A DNA stretch of 64,000 nucleotides from Spirochaetaceae bacterium UBA6243 (GTDB taxonomy: Bacteria > Spirochaetota > Spirochaetia > Treponematales > Rectinemataceae), in NCBI GenBank assembly GCA_002441395.1, contig DJVZ01000022.1:5709-69708 (forward strand). Direction: 5' to 3'. A program made the translations under genes and the position numbers. Numbering within the stretch: the first letter of the stretch is position 1; every line of letters starts with the position of its first letter. Below are positions 41,556-50,297 of the stretch, in pieces. The notes under the pieces were generated by a model. It had not been told where the DNA came from. It did not search any database and saw nothing but the letters and a program-made list of their open reading frames with translations.

Positions 41556-43787
41556 ATGGCGGATCATATTAAAATTCTCCCTTCACTGATTCTCATCCTG
41601 ATTGCGGCCTTACTTTTGGCGTGCCCAATCGGCACGCCCCAAGGCATGGGAAATGTACGGATTCAATGCATAGTGCCTGGCGACTTGACAGGTCCAGGGG
41701 CAAAGAGTGCGGCGCAAGGGCTTGTTGGGCCGCAGTCAGGCTGGAAAATAGCATCGTACCGGCTGACCTTCACCGCCGATAATGGCGAAGTGATCACTAG
41801 GACTCTCAACCGGGGAACTGGGGAGGTGGCGTTGAAGGTTGGGGGCTGGGCTTGTTGCGCGGAAGGATTATCGGCCGATGGATCCGTCATTGTGGAAAAG
41901 CAGGTCCATGTGGTCGCAGAGGCAGGCAAGACTATCAACCTTCCCATTTCTCTTCATCTGGCAAACGGAAAAGGAACTTTACGAATCGTCTTCTCTCCCA
42001 GCCAGACACCGGGTACTGGCTGGAAGTATTCAGTATCGCTTGTATACAAAGGATTGCCTGGAGATCCTTCCTTTCAGGGGCCAGACGACTTTTCGACTGA
42101 GGTATCCGCAACAGAAGCCAGCCTCAATGTCGCCGACCTTGAGTCCGGATACTATGTCCTCGCTGTGCAATTGAAAGACGATTCTTCAGCGACAATAGCA
42201 GGCACCACCGCCACCGCACTGATCTTGCCAAAACAGATCTCCGCAGGAGAATGCGGCATTTCTCTTTCCGACCCATCGATAAACATCTCGGTAGTTGCGC
42301 CCGATCTTGAACTCTCTGCAAATGCCGCAATTGCGGTCGATCGTTATCTCAACAGGAACAGGCCCATGATTGTGCCGCTCGCTCTTGGCCCGGATGAAGC
42401 TGAGCTCAATGTCGACTGGTATGTAAACGGCGAAAAAGTCGAGAGCCCTCAAAACGAAATGGGTCAAAGCTTGCCTTGTTTCCGGATACTCTTGGGATCG
42501 AACGAAGTTCCAAATATGCAGACAACAATAAAAATGGACGCTTTATTGACGGAAACCACTTCCGGGCTCTCTCAGACATTTCCCCATACATCGTACCTCG
42601 CTCTTGGCCCGACGACGGGCTGGGCCGAATGGGTACAGAGCATTGATTATCGTGCGGCCATGGGCTCTTCTGTCTTTAACGCATCCGATGCTTCCAACAC
42701 GGGAACAGGCATCCAGGCGGACGCAAAATGGGTCGCGACAAACCCTACAGGATTGATCGCTGTTGCCGGACTCGACAAAACCAGCGCCCTTCATCTTTTC
42801 TATTCTCCCCTTGGCAAAGAAGCGACGCAGGGGAATGGTTCAGTGTTCACAATCCCTTCTTCCACGGGGTGGCTAAGGCTATGGCGCGACAAAATCGTGG
42901 TAGAGAAGAACGAGCGGAGTCCGGACCGGGTGAGCATTTCTCCGGACGGTTCGCTCATCGCCATTGGCTCCTCTACATCGAACTGGCTCAGGGTATATGC
43001 GCTCGATGGCGCAGGTGAGATTCTATCGAAAACAGACATCGTAAGCACAAAAAATGGAGCCCCTGCATTCGCCAGTACCAAGGCGATGAATTTCTCCGCA
43101 GATTCCAAACGATTGTTCATTCTCACGAATTCTCCAGAAAAAATTCTCGTATTCAACACCGAAAGGCTGGCACTCGGTGAAGCCTGCAGTGAAAATGAAT
43201 TTTCTTTCGAAAGTTGTTTTGTGCCCCCTCCGAGTTCTTCCCTTGGGATGGAAGACATGGTTTTGCTCCCCGACGGATGGATCGCGGCATGCTCCTCGAA
43301 TATCGCGAGAATCTTTTTTGTGCGCTATTCAGAGGCTGAGTGCCAATTTTCCTCCGCCGGGCTTTTCGCAAGCGGCGCAAACGGCGAGTCTCTTGGGGAT
43401 CCAAAGGCCATCGCCTTTGATGAGGAGGATGGATTATGTTACATACTCGGTTACTCAAAAAAGCTTCATGTTTTTTCCAAGCCCGATACGTCATCAGGCT
43501 ATGGGCCACTCACAACATTGAGTCTTCCAAACGAGTTCGACAAAGCGCGGTCGCTGGTCTTTCTAAAGAATCATAGCGATGCAAAGTTTCTTATTGCCGG
43601 AGGCGGAGCGAGTCTAGGCATCATTGCACTTGACTCTTTGGGCCAGCCGCTTGTTCTCTCCTCTCTTGACTCAACGCCGGACGATTATGCCGCGATAAGC
43701 TCAATCAGCAATATTGCTTCTTTGGGAAGCTCGATTGTTGCCGCAGGCGGTACAAGCGGATTAGTCGCCATGCTCGACATACTGTGA
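41556..43787 (+). CDS. Lipoprotein with C-terminal beta-propeller-like repeats
   Basis: 743 residues. A hydrophobic signal ends LLLAC, with Cys23 as lipidation site, then PIGTPQG. Residues 30-350 appear to be several beta-sandwich (Ig-like) segments with patterned strands (YRLTFTADNGEVITRTL, KVGGWACCAEGLSADG). From about 370 to the end there are WD/YVTN-like blade sequences (WVATNPTGLIAVAGLD, RVSISPDGSLIAIGSS, MNFSADSKRLFILTN, IAFDEEDGLCYILGY), suggesting one propeller of about seven blades. Probably a surface or periplasmic protein; ligand unknown. GAGGAG precedes the ATG by 6 nt. It stands alone between glgA and the gcv operon. Confidence 0.75.
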   Translation: MADHIKILPSLILILIAALLLACPIGTPQGMGNVRIQCIVPGDLTGPGAKSAAQGLVGPQSGWKIASYRLTFTADNGEVITRTLNRGTGEVALKVGGWACCAEGLSADGSVIVEKQVHVVAEAGKTINLPISLHLANGKGTLRIVFSPSQTPGTGWKYSVSLVYKGLPGDPSFQGPDDFSTEVSATEASLNVADLESGYYVLAVQLKDDSSATIAGTTATALILPKQISAGECGISLSDPSINISVVAPDLELSANAAIAVDRYLNRNRPMIVPLALGPDEAELNVDWYVNGEKVESPQNEMGQSLPCFRILLGSNEVPNMQTTIKMDALLTETTSGLSQTFPHTSYLALGPTTGWAEWVQSIDYRAAMGSSVFNASDASNTGTGIQADAKWVATNPTGLIAVAGLDKTSALHLFYSPLGKEATQGNGSVFTIPSSTGWLRLWRDKIVVEKNERSPDRVSISPDGSLIAIGSSTSNWLRVYALDGAGEILSKTDIVSTKNGAPAFASTKAMNFSADSKRLFILTNSPEKILVFNTERLALGEACSENEFSFESCFVPPPSSSLGMEDMVLLPDGWIAACSSNIARIFFVRYSEAECQFSSAGLFASGANGESLGDPKAIAFDEEDGLCYILGYSKKLHVFSKPDTSSGYGPLTTLSLPNEFDKARSLVFLKNHSDAKFLIAGGGASLGIIALDSLGQPLVLSSLDSTPDDYAAISSISNIASLGSSIVAAGGTSGLVAMLDIL

Positions 43788-43792
43788 AAACG

Positions 43793-43829
43793 CTTAGAAA
43801 TGGTTATCCGAAAGTATACTGTTTCTAAG
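43793..43829 (+). repeat. Inverted repeat after the propeller lipoprotein gene
   Basis: Arms CTTAGAAA and TTTCTAAG with a 21-nt loop, 6 bp after the stop codon. It lacks a T-tract, so termination is uncertain; it may protect the 3' end. The remaining 150 bp to the gcv terminator show nothing else. Confidence 0.4.
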
Positions 43830-43978
43830 GCGGATTCTGTACATCATGCAACTCTGCTGGCTGGTTCAGGCGCAGAAAACAAGCGAACGAAAGCCAAAGA
43901 ATCGCATCTACTTCATGCCTTACAAATATGGAATAGTGAAAGTTTGTCTCAGTTTATAAGATATTTAAAGACAATATA

Positions 43979-44012
43979 ATAAGGGGCGGCCGCGTTCCGG
44001 CGCGCCCCTTAT
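43979..44012 (-). terminator. Terminator of the glycine cleavage operon
   Basis: Perfect 10-bp arms ATAAGGGGCG / CGCCCCTTAT with a 14-nt GC-rich loop. On the minus strand the stem is followed by TATATTGTCTTT. It begins 11 bp after the gcvPB stop. Confidence 0.65.
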
Positions 44013-44023
44013 GCAAACAAACA

Positions 44024-45466
44024 TCATCCTCGATAACAGAGTATGGGACGGCGCGCCGCCATAACCTCATCGAGGCGTGCTACAGGCGCATTGTGTGGTG
44101 CATCGTGCAAGAGTTCAGGCTGCGCGACAGCCTCCATCGCAATCTTTTTCAAGGCGTCGGCATAGAGGTCGAGCGTCTCCTTCGATTCGGTCTCCGTCGG
44201 CTCGATCATGAGCGCTTCCTGCACGATGAGCGGGAAATAGATGGTCGGCGGATGAAAGCCGTAGTCTATGAGGCGCTTTGCGATGTCCAGGGTATGGACG
44301 CCATCCGCAATAGTGCCTTTCGCGACGAATTCATGCATACAGTTCCGCTTGTATGGTACAGGATACACATCCTCAACCAGCGATTTGAGATAATTCGCGT
44401 TCAGCACCGCGTTCTCGGCGACCCGGCGAAGCCCGTTCGCCCCCGTCATAAGAAGATAACTGTAGGCACGCACCAAGACTCCAAAGTTACCATGGAAAGC
44501 CTTCACTCGTCCTATGCTTTTCGGCGGCATCTCAAGCGTATAGCCGTCGCCATTCTTTACGGCGACTGGCCCCGGAAGATAGGGCGCCAAGGTCTTATTC
44601 GCGGCGACCATGCCTGCTCCGGGACCGCCACCGCCATGCGGCGTCGAGAATGTCTTGTGGAGATTGAAGTGCATAACGTCGATGCCTGAATTCCCTGGCT
44701 TAAAAATACCGGTGAGTGCGTTCATGTTCGCGCCATCGCCATAGACATAGCCGCCGGCTTCATGCACCAGTCTGCAAATTTCTTCAATGTTTCTTTCAAA
44801 GAGGCCAAGTGTATTCGGATTAGTGATCATGATGCCCGCGACCGTCTCATCGAGGGCCGCACGCAGCGCTGCCATATCGATGTTCCCGTCCGGTCCCGAG
44901 GGAATGGTCTGCGTTACAAAGCCAGCCATCGTACAGCTCGCGGGGTTTGTCCCGTGGGCCGAATCGGGAATGAGCATTTTTTTGCGCGCGTGGGCTCCAC
45001 GCTCTCTGAGCGCAGCGCGAATCATGAGCACGCCTGAAAGCTCGCCATGGGCACCCGCCGCCGGCTGCAGCGAGACTGCGGCAAATCCGCCCACTTCACG
45101 GAGACCTTCCTGCAGCCTCCACATGAGTTCGAGCGCGCCTTGCGCGTACTCATCTCCGACAAGCGGATGGAGGTTTCTCCACCCTGGATTCGACGCGGCG
45201 ACCTCGTTGACCTTCGGGTTGTATTTCATGGTGCAGGAGCCGAGCGGATAAAACTCGGTATCAATGGAAAAATTCTTCTGTGAAAGCCGCGTAAAGTGGC
45301 GTACGACAGTGAGCTCGTCGAGCTCGGGAAGATCGAGACCCTCCCGGGCAAGATCTTCGGGAACAGCATACTCGGGCACGTCCGGTTTTGGAAGGGAACA
45401 GCCCTTTCTGCCCGCCCTGGACAATTCATAGACAAGAGGCTCATCGCGCATGTTCATGGTGTTCAT
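44024..45466 (-). CDS. gcvPB: Glycine dehydrogenase (decarboxylating) subunit 2
   Basis: 480 residues, the C-terminal half of P protein as a separate subunit. With GcvPA it decarboxylates glycine and passes the aminomethyl group to lipoyl-GcvH. The PLP lysine is Lys271 in FNLHKTFSTPHGGGGPG. Other landmarks are SQKNFSIDTEFYPLGSCTMKYNP split over the start of the fold, AGAHGELSGVLMIRA and IPDSAHGTNPAS. The start overlaps the gcvPA stop by 4 bp. Two-subunit P protein is the usual form outside enteric bacteria and plants. Confidence 0.96.
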   Translation of the reverse strand: MNTMNMRDEPLVYELSRAGRKGCSLPKPDVPEYAVPEDLAREGLDLPELDELTVVRHFTRLSQKNFSIDTEFYPLGSCTMKYNPKVNEVAASNPGWRNLHPLVGDEYAQGALELMWRLQEGLREVGGFAAVSLQPAAGAHGELSGVLMIRAALRERGAHARKKMLIPDSAHGTNPASCTMAGFVTQTIPSGPDGNIDMAALRAALDETVAGIMITNPNTLGLFERNIEEICRLVHEAGGYVYGDGANMNALTGIFKPGNSGIDVMHFNLHKTFSTPHGGGGPGAGMVAANKTLAPYLPGPVAVKNGDGYTLEMPPKSIGRVKAFHGNFGVLVRAYSYLLMTGANGLRRVAENAVLNANYLKSLVEDVYPVPYKRNCMHEFVAKGTIADGVHTLDIAKRLIDYGFHPPTIYFPLIVQEALMIEPTETESKETLDLYADALKKIAMEAVAQPELLHDAPHNAPVARLDEVMAARRPILCYRG

Positions 45467-46782
45467 TTTGAAGCCTCCTTGAGCGCGACGGCGAGCCTTT
45501 CGATTTGGGCACGCGTGTTCATCTCGGTCACGCAGATCAAAAGCTCGTTTGGCCTGTCGGGGTAATACCGCGAAAGGGCCAGCCCGGGCATGATTCCCCT
45601 TCGGCTCAACGTTTTGACGATCCGGGCGGCAGGTTTGGGCGTTTCGACAAGAAATTCACGGAAGAATTGTGAACTTCGCACGTGATATCCTGCAGTTCCG
45701 CCGATCAGCCCGGCGGCATAGTGTGCCTTGTCATAGGATTGCTTCGCGACTTCCCGCAGTCCCTGCTTGCCGAGCGTCGCCAGATAGATGCAGGTCTGCA
45801 GCATAGTCAAACCCTGGTTGGAACAGATGTTGGAAACCGCTTTTTCTCGCCGGATATGCTGCTCCCGCGTCGAAAGCGTGAGGACGAAACCGCGCTTGCC
45901 GACTTTATCTTTCGTTTCGCCGACGATGCGCCCGGGCATGCGCCGCACAAGCGCTTCCGTTGTCCCCATTATTCCCAGATAGGGCCCCCCAAAATTCAGA
46001 GGATTGCCCAGGCTCTGTCCCTCTGCGGCGACAATATCCGCACCCTGCTCGCCCGGGCTCTTCATAATCGCGCACATGAGGGGGTCCGCATGCACAATAC
46101 AGAGCGCGCCCATTTCATGCGCCCGGTCCACAGCCCTTTTGATCGGATACACTTCACCCGAAAAACTGGGATAGGCGATAACGATTGCGGCGGTGTCTTC
46201 GTCGACGGGTGCACTCTCCGGCGCGCCTTCGTATTGCACGAACTCGATGTTGAATGAGGTGCAATACGTCGCGATGACTTGCGAATATTCAGGGTGCAGG
46301 TCCACCGGGAGCAATATGCGGTTCCGGTTCTCTTTGGCTTTCCAGGCCATCAGCACCGCTTCGGCCAGGGCCGTGGCACCATCATAGTGCGAGGCGTTGA
46401 CCACCGGCATGCCGAGCAATTTCGCCGCCATGCTTTGATATTCGAAAATCGCCTGGAGCGTCCCCTGGGAAACTTCAGGCTGATACGGCGTGTATGCGGT
46501 GAGAAATTCGCCCCTGCCCGCAAGGGTCGGGACCACGGCGGGGATATAGCCGTAATACGCCCCGGCGCCGAGAAACCAGTCCATTTTCTTCGTCTGGACA
46601 TTGCGCTCTGCAAGCGAATCGATCTCGTTGAGTGCCTCGATTTCAGAAACCCCGTCTGACAGATCGAGGCCTTTTATACGAAGGTGTTCAGGAATATCAG
46701 AAAAAAGCTCTTCTACTGACGATGCGCCGACTGCCTTGAGCATCTCGGCTCGCTCCGCGTCAGTATTGGGAACAAATGGCAC
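45463..46782 (-). CDS. gcvPA: Glycine dehydrogenase (decarboxylating) subunit 1
   Basis: 439 residues, N-terminal half of the split P protein; it has the aminotransferase fold without the PLP lysine. Typical stretches: GAGAYYGYIPAVVP, RGEFLTAYTPYQPEVSQGTL, HYDGATALAEA and GGPYLGIMGTTEALVRRMPGR. It lies 4 bp after gcvH and overlaps gcvPB by 4 bp, so the two subunits are translationally coupled. Confidence 0.96.
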   Translation of the reverse strand: MPFVPNTDAERAEMLKAVGASSVEELFSDIPEHLRIKGLDLSDGVSEIEALNEIDSLAERNVQTKKMDWFLGAGAYYGYIPAVVPTLAGRGEFLTAYTPYQPEVSQGTLQAIFEYQSMAAKLLGMPVVNASHYDGATALAEAVLMAWKAKENRNRILLPVDLHPEYSQVIATYCTSFNIEFVQYEGAPESAPVDEDTAAIVIAYPSFSGEVYPIKRAVDRAHEMGALCIVHADPLMCAIMKSPGEQGADIVAAEGQSLGNPLNFGGPYLGIMGTTEALVRRMPGRIVGETKDKVGKRGFVLTLSTREQHIRREKAVSNICSNQGLTMLQTCIYLATLGKQGLREVAKQSYDKAHYAAGLIGGTAGYHVRSSQFFREFLVETPKPAARIVKTLSRRGIMPGLALSRYYPDRPNELLICVTEMNTRAQIERLAVALKEASK

Positions 46783-46786
46783 GATC

Positions 46787-47170
46787 TTATTCCTCCCCTA
46801 TGGCTTTTCCATAGGCCGCCGGATCGAGGAGACCGTCAAATTCCGACGCATTGGATGGGGCGACTTTGATGAGCCAGCCAGCTCCATAGCAGTCTTTGTT
46901 CACCAGAGAAGGATCATTTTTCACCGCTTCGTTGACTTCGACCACAGTACCGGAAACCGGCGCGTAGAGGTCGCTCGCCGCCTTCACCGACTCGATGGTG
47001 CCAAACATCGCACCCTTTGAGAGAGTTTTCCCCACTGCGGGGAGCTCGACGAACACCACATCGCCCAGTTCGGTCTGTGCATGGTCAGAGATACCGAATA
47101 TCATATGCTCGCCGCTGGGCTTTGCGTATTCATGTGACTCCAGATACCTTGCGTTCTTGTCGATTGCCAT
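46787..47170 (-). CDS. gcvH: Glycine cleavage system H protein
   Basis: 127 residues from the ATG 5 nt after GGAGG; an upstream in-frame ATG would add four residues. Small lipoyl carrier shuttling the aminomethyl group between P and T proteins. The lipoylated Lys is in GTIESVKAASDLYAP, and ELGDVVFVELPAVGK precedes it. It lies between gcvT (57 bp upstream) and gcvPA (4 bp downstream). The lipoamide dehydrogenase gene of the system is not in the window. Confidence 0.97.
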   Translation of the reverse strand: MAIDKNARYLESHEYAKPSGEHMIFGISDHAQTELGDVVFVELPAVGKTLSKGAMFGTIESVKAASDLYAPVSGTVVEVNEAVKNDPSLVNKDCYGAGWLIKVAPSNASEFDGLLDPAAYGKAIGEE

Positions 47171-47227
47171 GATTTCCTCCAATAATGAAATTTCTTTGCT
47201 TATTAGCGCTTCTATTGCGCGCCACTT

Positions 47228-48334
47228 TTAGCGCCGGTAGGCTGGAATATAGAGAGGTCTCTTGATGACGACAGCCGCGCGCGGTTGGCCGCGAATGATC
47301 ACCGAGACATTCGTGCCTGCTTTTGCAAAGTCCGGCGCGACAAAAGCGTTTGCGGCATATTTCTTTACCGTCGGGCAGAACATTCCCGCAACGCAGTGTC
47401 CAATGCTGCCTCCATCTGGAGAACAAACCTCATACCCCTCGCGAGGGACACCGCCGAACACTTCAATGCCTACGAGTTTTCGACTGACGCCTTCTTCGAT
47501 GATGGCGAGCAGGGCTTCTTTGCCGACAAACTCTTTTTCAAAATCGCAGGCCCACTTAAAGCCAGCCTCGATCGGATTTATCTCAATGCTGATCTCATGC
47601 CCGTGAAGCGGCATTCCGGCTTCGAAACGAAGACTATCCCGCGCGGCCAGGCCGATGGGCTTTGTCTCGATGCCGAGCGCTTCCCCCCGTTGCAGGAGAA
47701 ATTCCCACAGCCGCAGCGCCTTTTCCGCCGGGAAGAAGAGCTCACCGCCATCCTCTCCGGTATACCCCGTGCGTCCGAAAAGGGTCGGAATACCATCAAT
47801 AGCGATATTCCCCCAGCAGAATCTCTGAATACTTGAAACAGGGCTGTCCGCCACCTTGTCGATGAGTTCGATGGCGCGCGGCCCCTGGACGGCGATCATG
47901 TACGTGTCATCGGAACGATCAGTCACCTTGACACCTGAAGGCGCATGAGTTTTGAACCACTCCAGGTCCGCCGCGCGGTTCGAGGCATTGACCACAATCC
48001 ACCATGAGTCCGGAAGTCTGTACACGAAGAGGTCGTCGATGACCCCGCCCTTCTCGTCGAGCAGAAGAGAATACCGGGCCATGGGCGGTATCAGGTCAGA
48101 GACTTTCGCCGTTATCATGCGCGCGACAAAATCGTCGGCTCCCTGCCCCGTTATTTCGATCTGTCCCATATGGTCAATATCAAAGAGACCGACGGAGCGC
48201 CGGGTGAGGTGATGCTCTCCGACAGCGCCGGTGGAATAATTGATCGGCATGTCATATCCCGCAAAAGCCGCCATCTTAGCGCCATGAGAAACATGCCAGT
48301 CGTGCAGTGCAGTGATATTCGTAGGCTCCTCCAT
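47228..48334 (-). CDS. gcvT: Aminomethyltransferase (glycine cleavage T protein)
   Basis: 368 residues. Moves the aminomethyl carbon from H protein to tetrahydrofolate, releasing ammonia. The N terminus LHDWHVSHGAKMAAFAGYDMPINYS and later LFDIDHMGQIEITG, GRTGYTGEDGGELFFP and LRFEAGMPLHGHEI are typical of T protein; the Asp in the DHMGQ segment region and the folate-binding loop are kept. First gene of gcvT-gcvH-gcvPA-gcvPB. The ribosome site is weak. No glycine riboswitch fits in the 61-bp gap upstream. Confidence 0.95.
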   Translation of the reverse strand: MEEPTNITALHDWHVSHGAKMAAFAGYDMPINYSTGAVGEHHLTRRSVGLFDIDHMGQIEITGQGADDFVARMITAKVSDLIPPMARYSLLLDEKGGVIDDLFVYRLPDSWWIVVNASNRAADLEWFKTHAPSGVKVTDRSDDTYMIAVQGPRAIELIDKVADSPVSSIQRFCWGNIAIDGIPTLFGRTGYTGEDGGELFFPAEKALRLWEFLLQRGEALGIETKPIGLAARDSLRFEAGMPLHGHEISIEINPIEAGFKWACDFEKEFVGKEALLAIIEEGVSRKLVGIEVFGGVPREGYEVCSPDGGSIGHCVAGMFCPTVKKYAANAFVAPDFAKAGTNVSVIIRGQPRAAVVIKRPLYIPAYRR

Positions 48335-48356
48335 TCATGTTCCGAAATGCTGTTTT

Positions 48357-48385
48357 ATTTTAGCATCACTATCACAGACTGACAA
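48357..48385 (-). promoter_or_regulatory. Promoter of the gcvT-gcvH-gcvPA-gcvPB operon
   Basis: Minus strand TTGTCA, 17 bp, TAAAAT, in the gap after the GerMN gene; start near 48350, about 16 nt before the gcvT ATG. Confidence 0.65.
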
Positions 48386-48395
48386 CGAGCGCCGG

Positions 48396-49208
48396 TCAGA
48401 AGCTTGCGCGGGCCCAGGGCTTGTCGAGCGCTATTCCCTCGGTGAGGAATGCGCGCGGTTTGCCCTCAATGAGGAATTGGACATCCGTGATATTCTGGAA
48501 TTCCGTGAGGGTATAGACAATCTGTCTGATCTGAGCCATGTAGCCCTCTTTGCCATAGCGATTGTATACGAAGGCTTCGTTGAAATCGACGATGGCGGTG
48601 CTCCCCCGTACGCTCACGCCGCGCAACTTCGTGCCCGAAGGTATGAGCGACAAAAGATTCTCGCGCAACTCGGATTCTGTCGGGCCCTTTATGAGTATTT
48701 CAAGCGTATCCTGAATCGGGCTGTCGGAAATGGGAATTGTACGCTTTACTCTCTGACTTGAGATTGATCCGTCGTCATGGGTTTGAACGAAATACAGCAC
48801 TGCGCTGCGGGTCTTTTTCTCTTGCTGCGCCGGAACGGCCGGAGTCGGAACAGACTCGGGAGGAGATGAAGGGATATTCTGCGGCGCTTGTGCAGGAGAA
48901 GACGTCGAAGGAGTATTGGGCGTGGTTTGTCCGGAGGAAGGTGCCGCAGAGGATGGCCCCGGCGACTCCTCAGGCTGCTGTGGCTCCGTGGTCTGAATTG
49001 TCGGTGAATGGGGCTGCTCTGGAGCTGGCGTCGGGGAATTGGGTTTGGATACCGCATGATTGAGCGCGTCCAAAAAACCGGTTTTTTGGACGGCAGTCCG
49101 GATGTCCCCGAATTTTACAAGAAAGAGAATTAACAGCAAAATAAACGCGGCAATCCAGAGGAGACAGCCCGTCTTTGAGCTTGTCCGCTTTTTCCTTCGT
49201 GCAGCCAT
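48396..49208 (-). CDS. GerMN-domain membrane-anchored protein
   Basis: 270 residues. A basic N terminus (MAARRKKRTSS) precedes one membrane helix (about 14-33, CLLWIAAFILLLILFLV). Next comes a Pro/Ser/Gln-rich linker to about 140 and then a GerMN domain: VLYFVQTHDDGSI, RTIPISDSPIQDTLEILIKGPTE, IPSGTKLRGVSVRGSTAIVDFNEAF, QIVYTLTEFQNITDVQFLIEG. GerMN was named from spore germination protein GerM but is widespread in non-sporulating bacteria, with unknown ligand. No other sporulation gene is present. It is 12 bp after the phosphoesterase gene. Confidence 0.85.
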   Translation of the reverse strand: MAARRKKRTSSKTGCLLWIAAFILLLILFLVKFGDIRTAVQKTGFLDALNHAVSKPNSPTPAPEQPHSPTIQTTEPQQPEESPGPSSAAPSSGQTTPNTPSTSSPAQAPQNIPSSPPESVPTPAVPAQQEKKTRSAVLYFVQTHDDGSISSQRVKRTIPISDSPIQDTLEILIKGPTESELRENLLSLIPSGTKLRGVSVRGSTAIVDFNEAFVYNRYGKEGYMAQIRQIVYTLTEFQNITDVQFLIEGKPRAFLTEGIALDKPWARASF

Positions 49209-49220
49209 ATACTACTGATC

Positions 49221-50285
49221 CTACTTTTGACGGGCAAACGGGTCAAGGACAAGGCTGGCAGTATATTCGGGCTGCTCCTTATTCGGCGCGACGGTAAAAA
49301 AAACCGCCTTCTCGGGCTCTCTATCGATGAATACGACCTGCCAAAAATAAGGATTGTGTATCTGCACAAGCTGCCCCTGGGCCCGAAGCGCGAAATGACC
49401 TGAAACCGGTCTGTGTCCCGAAAACCAAACGGCATGCCGCGCCTTCTCCGCTGACGCAAAAATCGCCTGAAGGCTCTTTGCGACAGACCCCTCCTTGGCC
49501 TCAGCGTTGGCTGTCCAAATCAGCGCCTGCACAACTTCAGGGTGTTCAAAATACGCAATAATTGCTGATCTGGAAAGCGGCAGCGCCGGCTCGGCGTGGC
49601 TTGCGCAGTAATTTTCGCCGACTGCCGCAACAGGAAGAGAGAGCTCGTACCTGCGTACGAGCTGCGCAATATCCGGACCATACCGAAGCTGGAACCACAG
49701 CGCGCCCATTCGCCCTTCGTCGGCATATTTGTAAAAAGGAAAATCCCCGTGATCAGCGGCATTCATCACGTTGTCATGATTGCCTTTGAGGCAAAAAACA
49801 GAATTCGGAAAGCGGCACACCAGATCGATCACCTTCAGCAATGCCTCGAGTGACAGGCCCATCTCCTCATCCATTTCCGGGGAGAGAATTGCGTGATCAT
49901 CGCGGGCGGCAGCAAGCCGCTTATAGGCGGAAATCCAGCGCCGTGCCGCTTCTTCTCCTTCCGCGTGAAGAATGTCGCCCAGGAAAAGCAATGAAACGCG
50001 ATCGTCCTCCAGCGCGGAATGCAGTGGCTCACCCAAATCCGGAAATTCTGTCCGCAGAAGCGCATCGATGAAAGCCGGCCGCGCGTGGAGGTCCGGAACG
50101 AGAATGCAGGGCTTTTGGTGCGATAGCTGAACCAGTCCTCCGGGCGAAGCGATACCCGGCGCTCGCGGCCTCAATGCCGGAGAAATGGTTTGGCTTGCCC
50201 GCAGCGCCGCCTTAAGCGCGCGCTCAAGTCCTTCCGCAGACGGAAATATTTGTTCTTGCAGTTCCCCGACTGTCATGCATGCCAA
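49221..50285 (-). CDS. Calcineurin-like metallophosphoesterase
   Basis: 354 residues. Two-metal phosphoesterase motifs are visible in order: D-x-H in LVPDLHARPAF, GD in LFLGDILHAEG, GNHD in CLKGNHDNVMNA, a later H in NYCASHAEPAL and GHRP in WFSGHRPVSG. About 70 extra residues precede the first motif. The substrate is unknown; the order resembles serine/threonine phosphatase-like or diadenosine-polyphosphatase folds. It lies 12 bp from both neighbours (TPR protein upstream, GerMN downstream) in one transcription unit. Confidence 0.83.
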   Translation of the reverse strand: MACMTVGELQEQIFPSAEGLERALKAALRASQTISPALRPRAPGIASPGGLVQLSHQKPCILVPDLHARPAFIDALLRTEFPDLGEPLHSALEDDRVSLLFLGDILHAEGEEAARRWISAYKRLAAARDDHAILSPEMDEEMGLSLEALLKVIDLVCRFPNSVFCLKGNHDNVMNAADHGDFPFYKYADEGRMGALWFQLRYGPDIAQLVRRYELSLPVAAVGENYCASHAEPALPLSRSAIIAYFEHPEVVQALIWTANAEAKEGSVAKSLQAIFASAEKARHAVWFSGHRPVSGHFALRAQGQLVQIHNPYFWQVVFIDREPEKAVFFTVAPNKEQPEYTASLVLDPFARQK

Positions 50286-50297
50286 TCCTTGAGCCGA

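Noticed and set aside
48335..48395. Possible glycine riboswitch before gcvT
   Set aside because: The gap is only 61 bp and is occupied by a good sigma-70 promoter; no tandem aptamer can fit.
48396..49208. GerMN domain as evidence for sporulation
   Set aside because: No other spore gene is present, and GerMN domains occur in many non-sporulating bacteria.
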